Assembly: GCA_944325505.1 (NCBI GenBank)
Contig: CALVAJ010000014.1
Coordinates: 1 to 48,764 of the forward strand
Reading direction: 5' to 3'
Source: an uncultured Bacteroidales bacterium
GTDB taxonomy: Bacteria; Bacteroidota; Bacteroidia; Bacteroidales; UBA932
DNA: 48,764 bases
This document shows, piece after piece, positions 1 to 7,525 of the stretch. The translations under genes and the position numbers were made by a program. The notes under the pieces were generated by a model, which ran no database searches, was not told the origin of the DNA, and was given only the letters and a program-made list of their open reading frames with translations. The stretch's first letter is position 1. Each line of letters begins with the position of its first letter.

Positions 1-28
1 TTCATTCAGGGGCCTTGATTGGCGTCAA

Positions 29-57
29 GTCCGGCCAGTTGTGTTTGTCCGGACAAA
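29..57. repeat. Short palindrome with an alternative overlapping stem
   Basis: Positions 44-57 form a perfect 14-base palindrome, TTTGTCCGGACAAA. The same right half (CCGGAC, 49-54) can pair instead with GTCCGG at 29-34, so two exclusive hairpins are possible. It is followed by an AT-rich stretch. It could be an operator or a weak terminator of a gene left of the window. No function can be assigned from sequence alone. Confidence 0.35.
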
Positions 58-113
58 ATTAATCAATTATCGCGACTGTCGGTTCTAACACACCTCGGTA
101 TTGTGCATGATGA

Positions 114-209
114 CAGGGGCATACTGTGGCCGAAGCCGGCATCGGCTCCCGAGAAGGGAAGGGGCCCGCAGCGCGGGAAGGACCGGCGGAGTGCCACAGT
201 ATGTCCCTG
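114..209. ncRNA. Large multi-hairpin element; candidate structured RNA or intergenic repeat
   Basis: A 17-base-pair closing helix pairs 114-130 with 193-209, with a single G-U pair if read on the plus strand. Inside it three small hairpins follow one another: 134-138 with 143-147 (GCAT loop), 148-150 with 156-158, and 165-169 with 173-177 (AGC loop). There is no convincing ORF here. The hydB promoter lies downstream at about 330-360, so this is not obviously part of the hydB leader. It could be a small RNA on either strand, the end of an upstream transcript, or a dispersed palindromic repeat. I matched it to no RNA family I know. Confidence 0.4.
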
Positions 210-329
210 CCGATAGGTAACCCACATGCCAGGGAAACCTTGTCCCGTCTTGAATAAAGTTTACCAGGCAGTCGGGAATACGGACGACTTATAGAATGTC
301 AAGCCCTGAAAAAATAAAAGATTGTAACA

Positions 330-360
330 TTGTATTTTCAATATCCTTTTCATATCTTTG
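330..360 (+). promoter_or_regulatory. Promoter of the hydrogenase operon
   Basis: The Bacteroidetes -7 element TATCTTTG is at 353-360. A -33 TTG is at 330-332, with 20 bases between them. Transcription would begin near 367, giving a leader of about 60 bases before the first hydrogenase gene at 431. No binding site for a known regulator is apparent. Confidence 0.65.
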
Positions 361-430
361 TTTCCGGCCTGAAAAGATTACAAATCGCAAATTATACTAA
401 CCGTAACCAATAATCCTCAATCTTTGAAAT

Positions 431-2338
431 ATGAAAATACTCACCATCGGGGATCTGAAGACCGTCAGGGAGAGGGCAGCGAAGAAACTGCAGCTCAGGG
501 AACAGAGCGACAAGGCTACCGACGGCCGGTGCTGTGGCCTGGATATCGGGACAGAGCACATGCAGGTGCTGATATGCGGAGGAACAGGCTGCAAGGCATC
601 CTCCAGCCAGGCTATCAGCGAAAAAATTTCGGAACTGATTCAGGAAAAAGGATTTTCAGACAGGGTCGACATAGTCACCACAGGCTGTTTCGGCTTCTGT
701 GAAAAAGGTCCTGTAGTCAAGATAATACCCGATAACACCTTCTATACGCAGGTAAAGCCTGAAGATGCGCAGGAGATTGTCAATGAGCATATCATAGCCG
801 GGCGTAAAGTCGAGCGGCTCCTGTATCTGGACCCGAAGTCAGGGCAGCATGTCAGCGACTCCAAGCACATGGACTTTTACCGCAAGCAGAAGCGAGTCGC
901 TTTGCGCAACTGCGGATTCATCGATCCTGAAAACATAGAGGAATACATCGCAAGGGACGGCTATAAAGCATTGGCTGACAGTCTTCTTAACAAGACTCCA
1001 GAAGAAGTCATAGACGAAGTGAAACGTTCCGGACTGCGTGGCCGCGGAGGCGGAGGATTCCCGACAGGAGTCAAGTGGGGCTTTGCCAGGAAAAGCGTAT
1101 CGGACATCAAATATGTTGTCTGCAATGCCGACGAAGGTGACCCGGGGGCATTCATGGACCGTTCCATCATGGAGGGCGACCCGCATTCGATAGTCGAGGC
1201 TATGGCCATTTGCGGCTATTCTATAGGCTCATCAAAAGGCCTGGTGTACATCCGAGCCGAATATCCTCTGGCTATACACAGGCTGCAGACCGCTATCGCA
1301 CAGGCCCGGGAATATGGCCTTCTGGGGGAGAACATCCTCGGGACGGGATTCTGTTTCGATATTGAAATTCGTTATGGTGCGGGCGCTTTCGTATGCGGAG
1401 AAGAGACGGCCCTTATCCATTCGATGGAAGGCAAGAGGGGAGAACCGACCATGAAACCTCCGTTCCCGGCCGAATCGGGATATCTCGGGAAGCCGACCAA
1501 TGTAAACAATGTCGAGACATTCGCCAACATTCCCGTAATCCTCACCCGCGGGGCAGACTGGTTCGCTTCCATCGGTACTGAAAAGTCCAAAGGGACCAAG
1601 GTATTCGCCCTTGCCGGCAAAATCAACAATGTCGGCCTTATCGAAGTCCCTATGGGCACGACCCTCCGCGAAGTCATCTATGAGATCGGCGGAGGAATCA
1701 AAGGCGGGAAGAAATTCAAGGCCGTCCAGACCGGAGGCCCTTCCGGAGGATGCCTGACAGAGAAGCATCTGGATATACCTATCGACTTTGACAACCTTCT
1801 GGCCGAAGGCTCGATGATGGGTTCCGGCGGGATGATCGTAATGGACGAAGATGACTGCATGGTTTCGGTGGCGAGGTTCTATCTGGATTTCACCGTTGAG
1901 GAATCGTGCGGGAAATGCACCCCGTGCCGGATAGGGAACAAGCGGCTGCTGGAAACTCTCAACAAGATAACGGAAGGCCGCGGCACGGAAGACGATCTCA
2001 AGACCCTGTCTACCCTCGGGAAAGTGATAAAGGACACTGCCCTGTGCGGTCTGGGACAGACGTCCCCGAACCCTGTGCTTTCGACATTGAACCATTTCTA
2101 TGACGAATATCTGGAGCATGTCCGCGACCATAAGTGCCGGGCGAAGCAGTGCAAGGCCCTGCTTACCTACAGCATTGATCCTAAACTGTGCATCGGCTGC
2201 CACCTGTGTGCCAAGAACTGTCCGGCGGACGCCATTATGGGAGATGTCCGCAAGCCTCACATCATCAATCCGTCCAAATGTATCAGATGCGGAATGTGCA
2301 TGGCGCGGTGCAAGTTCAAGGCAATATCAGTTCATTAG
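431..2338 (+). CDS. hydB: [FeFe]-hydrogenase beta subunit, NuoF-like NAD(P)H:flavin subunit
   Basis: This is the flavin subunit that passes electrons between NAD(P)H, FMN and the iron-sulfur chain of a multimeric hydrogenase in the cytoplasm. The N-terminal thioredoxin-like [2Fe-2S] domain has Cys49, Cys54, Cys86 and Cys90. The NADH/FMN-binding glycine-rich motif GLRGRGGGGFPTG is at 201-213. An SLBB-like region precedes the NuoF [4Fe-4S] site (SCGKCTPCR near 491, with CGLG near 539). Two ferredoxin-type [4Fe-4S] motifs (CxxCxxC near 585 and 616) close the protein. The length of 635 residues matches HydB of trimeric bifurcating hydrogenases and HndC. It is the first gene of a B-A-C operon. The family suggests electron bifurcation with ferredoxin; NAD versus NADP preference cannot be read here. 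Confidence 0.93.
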   Translation: MKILTIGDLKTVRERAAKKLQLREQSDKATDGRCCGLDIGTEHMQVLICGGTGCKASSSQAISEKISELIQEKGFSDRVDIVTTGCFGFCEKGPVVKIIPDNTFYTQVKPEDAQEIVNEHIIAGRKVERLLYLDPKSGQHVSDSKHMDFYRKQKRVALRNCGFIDPENIEEYIARDGYKALADSLLNKTPEEVIDEVKRSGLRGRGGGGFPTGVKWGFARKSVSDIKYVVCNADEGDPGAFMDRSIMEGDPHSIVEAMAICGYSIGSSKGLVYIRAEYPLAIHRLQTAIAQAREYGLLGENILGTGFCFDIEIRYGAGAFVCGEETALIHSMEGKRGEPTMKPPFPAESGYLGKPTNVNNVETFANIPVILTRGADWFASIGTEKSKGTKVFALAGKINNVGLIEVPMGTTLREVIYEIGGGIKGGKKFKAVQTGGPSGGCLTEKHLDIPIDFDNLLAEGSMMGSGGMIVMDEDDCMVSVARFYLDFTVEESCGKCTPCRIGNKRLLETLNKITEGRGTEDDLKTLSTLGKVIKDTALCGLGQTSPNPVLSTLNHFYDEYLEHVRDHKCRAKQCKALLTYSIDPKLCIGCHLCAKNCPADAIMGDVRKPHIINPSKCIRCGMCMARCKFKAISVH

Positions 2339-2368
2339 TATCTATTATTGACCAAAAACACCGGAACA

Positions 2369-4132
2369 ATGGAAGAAAAACAGATAACACTCCAGATAGA
2401 CCATCATTTCGTGACCGTCCCGGAGGGTACGACCATACTTGAGGCCGCGCAGAAAATCGGGATAGACATCCCGACATTGTGTCATATCGACCTGAAAGGA
2501 ACCTGTATCAAGAACAACCCTGCGTCCTGCCGTATATGTGTGGTGGAAATAGAAGGGAGGAGGAACCTGGCGCCTGCCTGCGCTACCAGATGTACCCAGG
2601 ATATGGTGGTGCGCACGAGCACGTTGAGGGTGATGAACGCCCGCAAGATAGTCGCCGAGCTCATCCTGTCCGACCATCCCAACGAGTGCCTGACCTGTCC
2701 GAAGGCCGGGGACTGCGAGCTGCAGAATCTGGCGCTCCGCTTCAATATCAGGGAAATGCCTTTCAACGGTGGCGAACTTTCCCAGCGAAAGAGAGAAGTC
2801 ACAGCATCGATTGTCCGGAACATGGACAAATGCATTTTCTGCCGCAGGTGCGAGAGCGTCTGCAACGAGGTGCAGACCGTCGGTGCGCTCGGCGCAATAC
2901 GCAGAGGGTTCAACACGACCATAGCCCCAGCTTTCGACAAGATGATGTCGGAGAGCGAATGTACCTATTGCGGCCAGTGCGTGGCCGTATGCCCGGTGGG
3001 GGCATTGACAGAGAGGGACCATACCAACCGTCTGGTCGAGGATCTTGCCGATCCTGACAAAGTGGTGATAGTCCAGACGGCGCCGGCTGTAAGGGCGGCG
3101 ATAGGGGAGGAATTCGGACTCCCGGCGGGGACTCTGGTGACCGGCAAGATGGTGGCCGCGCTCCGTGAACTGGGGTTTGATTATGTGTTCGATACTGATT
3201 TCGCGGCGGACCTTACCATTATGGAGGAAGGAGCGGAGATACTGGACAGGCTTACCAGATATCTGGACGGAGACAGGAGCGTACGGCTTCCTATTCTGAC
3301 ATCATGCTGCCCGGCGTGGGTGAATTTCTTCGAGCATCAGTTCCCTGACCTGCTTGATATCCCTTCGACAGCAAGGTCTCCGCAGCAGATGTTCGGCTCT
3401 ATAGCCAAGACATGGTGGGCGCAGAAGATGGGCGTCCCTCGCGAAAAACTGGTGGTAGTGTCCATAATGCCTTGTCTTGCAAAGAAATACGAGTGCGACA
3501 GGGATGAATTCAAAACGAATGGAAACCCTGATGTGGACTATTCCATCACTACACGGGAGCTCGCGCGGCTCATCAAGAGGGCTAATATCAGTTTCACTCT
3601 GCTGCCGGATATGGATTTTGACCTTCCGCTCGGCGCATCTACAGGAGCGGGAGTGATTTTCGGGGCAACAGGAGGAGTGATGGAGGCCGCCCTCAGAACT
3701 GTTTACGAACTTTATACCGGCAAGAGTCTCAAGTCTGTCAATTTCCAGGCTGTCAGAGGAATGGACGGAGTCAGAAGGGCGACAGTCGATCTGGACGGAT
3801 TCGAGCTCAAGGTAGGTATCGCCCATGGCCTGGGCAATGCGCGCCACCTTTTAGAGGACATCCGTCACGGCAGGAATGAGTACCATGCAATAGAGATCAT
3901 GGCATGTCCGGGAGGCTGCATCGGCGGAGGCGGGCAGCCGCTTCATCACGGGCATTCGGAGATACTTTACGCCAGAGCGAATGCCCTTTACAGGGAAGAC
4001 GCAGGCAAGACTCTCCGCAAGTCCCATGAGAACCCTTACATCAAATCTCTTTATGAGGAATTCCTCGGGAAACCTTTGAGTGAAAAGGCAGAACATCTGC
4101 TTCATACCCATTATTTCAATAAATCATTATAA
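2369..4132 (+). CDS. hydA: [FeFe]-hydrogenase catalytic subunit
   Basis: This subunit interconverts protons and H2 at the H-cluster. I chose the ATG at 2369; a TTG at 2348 would add seven residues. With this numbering, a plant-type [2Fe-2S] site uses Cys38, Cys54, Cys57 and Cys71. The His-ligated [4Fe-4S] site uses His103, Cys107, Cys110 and Cys116. Two ferredoxin clusters use Cys155/158/161/165 and Cys198/201/204/208. The three H-cluster signatures are TSCCPAW (Cys313), MPC (Cys369) and CPGGCIGGGG (Cys513, Cys517). The small-subunit-like tail follows. All ligands are present, so the protein should be functional once matured. It starts 30 bases after hydB. At 587 residues it lacks the extra C-terminal ferredoxin-like part of longer HydA proteins. 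Confidence 0.95.
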   Translation: MEEKQITLQIDHHFVTVPEGTTILEAAQKIGIDIPTLCHIDLKGTCIKNNPASCRICVVEIEGRRNLAPACATRCTQDMVVRTSTLRVMNARKIVAELILSDHPNECLTCPKAGDCELQNLALRFNIREMPFNGGELSQRKREVTASIVRNMDKCIFCRRCESVCNEVQTVGALGAIRRGFNTTIAPAFDKMMSESECTYCGQCVAVCPVGALTERDHTNRLVEDLADPDKVVIVQTAPAVRAAIGEEFGLPAGTLVTGKMVAALRELGFDYVFDTDFAADLTIMEEGAEILDRLTRYLDGDRSVRLPILTSCCPAWVNFFEHQFPDLLDIPSTARSPQQMFGSIAKTWWAQKMGVPREKLVVVSIMPCLAKKYECDRDEFKTNGNPDVDYSITTRELARLIKRANISFTLLPDMDFDLPLGASTGAGVIFGATGGVMEAALRTVYELYTGKSLKSVNFQAVRGMDGVRRATVDLDGFELKVGIAHGLGNARHLLEDIRHGRNEYHAIEIMACPGGCIGGGGQPLHHGHSEILYARANALYREDAGKTLRKSHENPYIKSLYEEFLGKPLSEKAEHLLHTHYFNKSL

Positions 4133-4146
4133 AAGGAATACAGATT

Positions 4147-4623
4147 ATGCCAGATACAAAACTGCCTTGTGATGTCGCCGAAAAGGTGAATGCCATCTGT
4201 GAGAAACATGGGGACAATCCCGGCGAACTCATCAATATACTGCATGAAGCCCAGCACCTTATGGGATATCTTCCGGAAGAGATGCAGCGCATGATAGCCA
4301 GACGGCTCAATATTCCTGTGTCCAAGGTCTACGGTGTCGTGACTTTCTATGCCTTTTTCACCATGACTGCCAAAGGCAGATATCCTATTTCGGTATGTAT
4401 GGGTACGGCCTGCTATGTCCGTGGCTCGGAAAAGCTCCTTGACGAGTTCAAGCGCGTGCTGGGCATCGATGTCGGGCAGACCACACCTGACGGAAAGTTT
4501 TCCCTTGACTGCCTTCGCTGTGTAGGTGCATGCGGACTTGCCCCTGTAGTCATGATCGGGGACAAGGTTTACGGAAGGCTGCAGCCGGTGGATGTTAAAC
4601 GTATCTTAGATGAACTAGAGTAA
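4147..4623 (+). CDS. hydC: [FeFe]-hydrogenase gamma subunit, NuoE-like [2Fe-2S] protein
   Basis: This thioredoxin-like [2Fe-2S] subunit works beside HydB in electron transfer between NAD(P)H and the hydrogenase. It is 158 residues long, the usual size for NuoE/HydC. A helical N-terminal region is followed by the ligand pairs Cys84/Cys89 (C-x4-C) and Cys125/Cys129 (C-x3-C). It starts 14 bases after hydA, so the three genes form one transcript in the order B-A-C. A long inverted-repeat element begins two bases after the stop and probably ends the operon. A stand-alone NuoE is unlikely because no other complex I genes are present. Confidence 0.93.
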   Translation: MPDTKLPCDVAEKVNAICEKHGDNPGELINILHEAQHLMGYLPEEMQRMIARRLNIPVSKVYGVVTFYAFFTMTAKGRYPISVCMGTACYVRGSEKLLDEFKRVLGIDVGQTTPDGKFSLDCLRCVGACGLAPVVMIGDKVYGRLQPVDVKRILDELE

Positions 4624-4624
4624 T

Positions 4625-4747
4625 TTATGGTGACTGAAAAGGGTACTTTCTGCGTTACGCTTGATTCGAAAATCCTCATGTACGACAGTACACTGCGGTT
4701 TTCTCATCTGCGCAAGCCTTGAAATTCCACCTTTTCAGTCACCATAA
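4625..4747. repeat. Long inverted-repeat element after hydC (copy A)
   Basis: Perfect 18-base arms at 4625-4642 and 4730-4747 enclose a structured loop. Inside, 4669-4712 carries a small hairpin (TGTAC-GACA-GTACA). The sequence just inside the left arm (TACTTTCTGCGTTACGCTTG) and the GCAAGCCTTGAAA near 4712-4723 recur in the element at 47611-47681, which lacks the 44-base inner part. It lies between the convergent hydrogenase and maturase operons. It could act as a two-way terminator, and it looks like a dispersed repeat of the REP kind. The rest of the gap to 4848 holds AATGCCTTGCAT near 4765, a motif shared with the element at 41194-41334. Confidence 0.7.
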
Positions 4748-4848
4748 TTGTGTTAATTACAATAAATGCCTTGCATCTTGCCATTTCTGACGAATATTCC
4801 AATGCCAGGCAGATATGTGGATTTTGACAGAAAATGCCCTTTTTAGTG

Positions 4849-6042
4849 TTAAGGAAGGGCGACCTTATCGAGAATCCCTTTCAGCCAGGCTATGGCTATG
4901 CCGTAGTTGGTGATGGGGATTCCCTGTTTTCGGGCAGCGGAGATGCGGCTGAGGACATACCTGCGGTTGAACATGCATGCCCCGCAGTGGATAATGAGAC
5001 TGTACGGGGAAAGGTCATCCGGGAAATCCGTGCCGCCCACAATGTCTATCCTCAGTCCGTCTCCGAACCTCTGGCGCAGCATCCTCGGGATTTTCACCCT
5101 TCCGATGTCTTCTGACGCCGGGGCGTGGGTGCAGGCTTCTGCGATGAGGATTCTGGAATTTCCGTTGAGGTGCTCCAACGCCCTGGCACCTTCTGTAAAA
5201 GCATTGATATCACCCTTGTAGGCAGCGAAAAGCACAGAGAAAGATGTAAGCCGGCATTCTGCCGGTTTTGCTGCCACGACTTCCTGAAATACTTGTGAAT
5301 CAGTGATTATGAGATCTGGATGGGCAGCCAGTCCTGCCAGAGATTCCTTGATGCGGCCGGCGGTACAGCTGACCACGGTACATTCCTTGTCAAGCAGCTC
5401 GCGCAAAGTCTGGACTTGAGGAAGTATCAGTCGGCCTTTAGGCGCCTGGATATCCTGGGGCATCACCAGAAGTACCGTGTCACCTTTCTTTACCAGATTT
5501 CCCGTAATGGTTTGATGCCCGTAGTCTTCAGGAAGTCTTCGCTGTACAGCCCGTATGATGCTGTCTGTGCCTTCTCCTGTCAATGCATTGACCGTCAGGG
5601 GTTCGTCTTTGCATATAGCCAGTATGTCTTTCTTGAGGAGTCCGAGACTTCCGGGGCCGGTGCTTCCTGTCTTGTTTATAACCGGGATTACAGGTATGCC
5701 GTTCCCTTTAAGTTTTTCGTACCATTCTTTTTCGACTGCATCGCAATCCCGGAAAATCATCAGTGCGATGTCTGTCTTTTCCAAAGCCTTGGCCGTAAGT
5801 CCGATCCTTTTGTCTCCAAGCTCGGCTGCATCATCGTCAAACCCGGCGGTATCCGTAAAAAGGCACGGCCCTATGCCCGGGATTTCCATCGCCTTGTGCA
5901 CCGGGTCTGTCGTAGTCCCCGGAGTATCGGACACAAGCGCAACCTTCTGGCCCGTTATCGCATTGACCAGCGAAGATTTCCCGGCATTCCGTTTCCCGAA
6001 AACCGTTATGTGAAGCCTTTCGGATGATGGTGTGTTGTTCAT
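4849..6042 (-). CDS. hydF: [FeFe]-hydrogenase maturation GTPase
   Basis: HydF is the scaffold that carries the 2Fe subcluster and delivers it to HydA. The N-terminal GTPase domain has the P-loop GKRNAGKSS at 16-24, a TPGTT switch, DTAG, and NKTG in place of the usual NKxD. The C-terminal cluster-binding signature is complete: Cys304-x-His306 and His352-Cys353-x2-Cys356. The length of 397 residues is normal. The gene is last in the hydE-hydG-hydF operon, 12 bases after hydG, and faces the structural operon tail to tail. No lesion was seen. Confidence 0.93.
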   Translation of the reverse strand: MNNTPSSERLHITVFGKRNAGKSSLVNAITGQKVALVSDTPGTTTDPVHKAMEIPGIGPCLFTDTAGFDDDAAELGDKRIGLTAKALEKTDIALMIFRDCDAVEKEWYEKLKGNGIPVIPVINKTGSTGPGSLGLLKKDILAICKDEPLTVNALTGEGTDSIIRAVQRRLPEDYGHQTITGNLVKKGDTVLLVMPQDIQAPKGRLILPQVQTLRELLDKECTVVSCTAGRIKESLAGLAAHPDLIITDSQVFQEVVAAKPAECRLTSFSVLFAAYKGDINAFTEGARALEHLNGNSRILIAEACTHAPASEDIGRVKIPRMLRQRFGDGLRIDIVGGTDFPDDLSPYSLIIHCGACMFNRRYVLSRISAARKQGIPITNYGIAIAWLKGILDKVALP

Positions 6043-6054
6043 TGCCGATTTTGT

Positions 6055-7509
6055 TTAAAACCTGAAGTCGCGCAGACCTGCTTCGATATCTTGCAGATGA
6101 CGGACGGTGAGGTCGCGGACCTTGTCGCTGCCGATATGGTCAAGTTCCCGGCGGATGGCTTCCAGTCCTTTGGCCTTAGTCTGCGGGGAAGCGTAGTCCT
6201 GGAGGTATTCCATAAGAGTCATCAGGGCGTTCGGCTGACAGCAGTCAGCGATCTTGCCTCGCTTTACCAGTGACATGAATCTGTCTCCGGTGCGGCCTTC
6301 CCTGTAGCAGGCGGTGCAGAAGCTCGGTATGTGTCCCATGTCCAGAAGCCAGCCGACCACTTCGTCCAGGGTCCTGCTGTCGCTGATGTCGAACTGGGCG
6401 CTGTTTTCCTCATCGGCTACAGCCTTGCCTGCCTTCCTGTCCAGCTCGTCCGCATAGCCTCCCACGCTGGTCTTCGAGCCCCCGCTGATCTGGGAAATTC
6501 CCAGCTCCAGGACCCTTTCCCTTACACGCTGCGACTCTCTGGTGGAAATGATCATCCCTGTATACGGCACGGCGAGCCTGATGACAGCCACTATACGGCA
6601 GAACACATCATCCGGCACGGCATTCGGGAAATCCTTTGTGTCGATATCGTCTGCTGGGCATATCCTCGGCACGCTTATCGTGTGCGGACCTACTCCGAAA
6701 CGGGCCTCGAGATGTTCTGCGTGCATGAAAAGTCCTGTCAGGTCATATCTGTATGTGTCCAGGCCGAAAAGCACCCCTATCCCCACATCGTCTATCCCGC
6801 CCTGCATTGCCCTGTCCATGGCTTCGGTATGCCAGGCGTAGTCGCTTTTGGGACCTGTCGGGTGGAGGGCTTCATAGTTCGTCTTGTGGTAAGTCTCCTG
6901 GAAAAGTATGTAGGTGCCGATACCGGCATCTTTCAGTTTCCGATAGTTCTCTACGGTAGTGGCTGCTATATTCACATTCACCCTGCGGATTGCCCCGTTG
7001 CGGTGATGAGTCCCGTAAATTGTCCCGATGGACTCCAGAATATACTCAATAGGGTTGTGCACCGGGTCTTCACCGGACTCGATCGCCAGTCTCTTGTGCC
7101 CCATGTCCTGCAGGGCGATGACCTCCCTGCGGATTTCATCCTGAGAGAGCTTCTTCCTGAGGATATGTCTGTTCTTTGCATGGTAAGGACAATACACACA
7201 GCCGTTTACACACCAGTCGGAAAGGTACAGCGGTGCGAACATGACTATCCTGTTTCCGTAGAATTTCCGTTTGATTTCCTTTGCGAGACTGAACATCCTG
7301 CCGACCAGGTCCGGTTCGTCGCACTCCATCAGTACTGCCGCCTCCCGATGAGAAAGCCCCCGGCATTCCGCGGCTTTTTTCAGGATATTCTCTACAAGCG
7401 CCCTGTCATTCTTGTGGGCTGCAGCATAGGCTATGGTATCGAGGATTTCTCCGTGGTTTATGAATTCTTCCGCTTTCTCTGAAGCAGGGTTATATGGTAT
7501 ACTGTTCAT
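6055..7509 (-). CDS. hydG: [FeFe]-hydrogenase maturase, radical SAM tyrosine lyase
   Basis: HydG cleaves tyrosine to make the CO and cyanide ligands of the H-cluster. I chose the ATG at 7509 (protein begins MNSIPYNPAS). A longer frame to 7560 would run back into hydE and adds nothing family-like. The radical-SAM cluster motif is Cys100-x3-Cys104-x2-Cys107. The second cluster motif near the C-terminus, CTACYREG followed about 22 residues later by CC, is the mark that separates HydG from the thiazole synthase ThiH. The protein is 484 residues, as expected. It follows hydE by 16 bases and precedes hydF by 12. Confidence 0.94.
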   Translation of the reverse strand: MNSIPYNPASEKAEEFINHGEILDTIAYAAAHKNDRALVENILKKAAECRGLSHREAAVLMECDEPDLVGRMFSLAKEIKRKFYGNRIVMFAPLYLSDWCVNGCVYCPYHAKNRHILRKKLSQDEIRREVIALQDMGHKRLAIESGEDPVHNPIEYILESIGTIYGTHHRNGAIRRVNVNIAATTVENYRKLKDAGIGTYILFQETYHKTNYEALHPTGPKSDYAWHTEAMDRAMQGGIDDVGIGVLFGLDTYRYDLTGLFMHAEHLEARFGVGPHTISVPRICPADDIDTKDFPNAVPDDVFCRIVAVIRLAVPYTGMIISTRESQRVRERVLELGISQISGGSKTSVGGYADELDRKAGKAVADEENSAQFDISDSRTLDEVVGWLLDMGHIPSFCTACYREGRTGDRFMSLVKRGKIADCCQPNALMTLMEYLQDYASPQTKAKGLEAIRRELDHIGSDKVRDLTVRHLQDIEAGLRDFRF

Positions 7510-7525
7510 TTTATGTCGTGTCAGG

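Noticed and set aside
114-209. Cobalamin or similar riboswitch controlling the hydrogenase
   Set aside because: Some short blocks (GGGAAGG, GCCAC) recall the cobalamin aptamer, but their order does not fit, and the hydB promoter lies downstream of the structure.
19-216. 65-codon open frame in the left intergenic region
   Set aside because: It runs straight through the multi-hairpin element, has no protein-like character and no family resemblance.
1232-2260. 342-codon open frame opposite hydB
   Set aside because: It is antisense to a gene with complete conserved motifs; its own sequence shows no domain and is an effect of codon bias.
431-4623. Respiratory complex I fragment
   Set aside because: NuoF- and NuoE-like proteins occur, but the third gene has all H-cluster motifs and no membrane subunits are present.
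6331-7482. 383-codon open frame opposite hydG
   Set aside because: It is antisense to an intact radical-SAM gene; no domain is recognisable in it.
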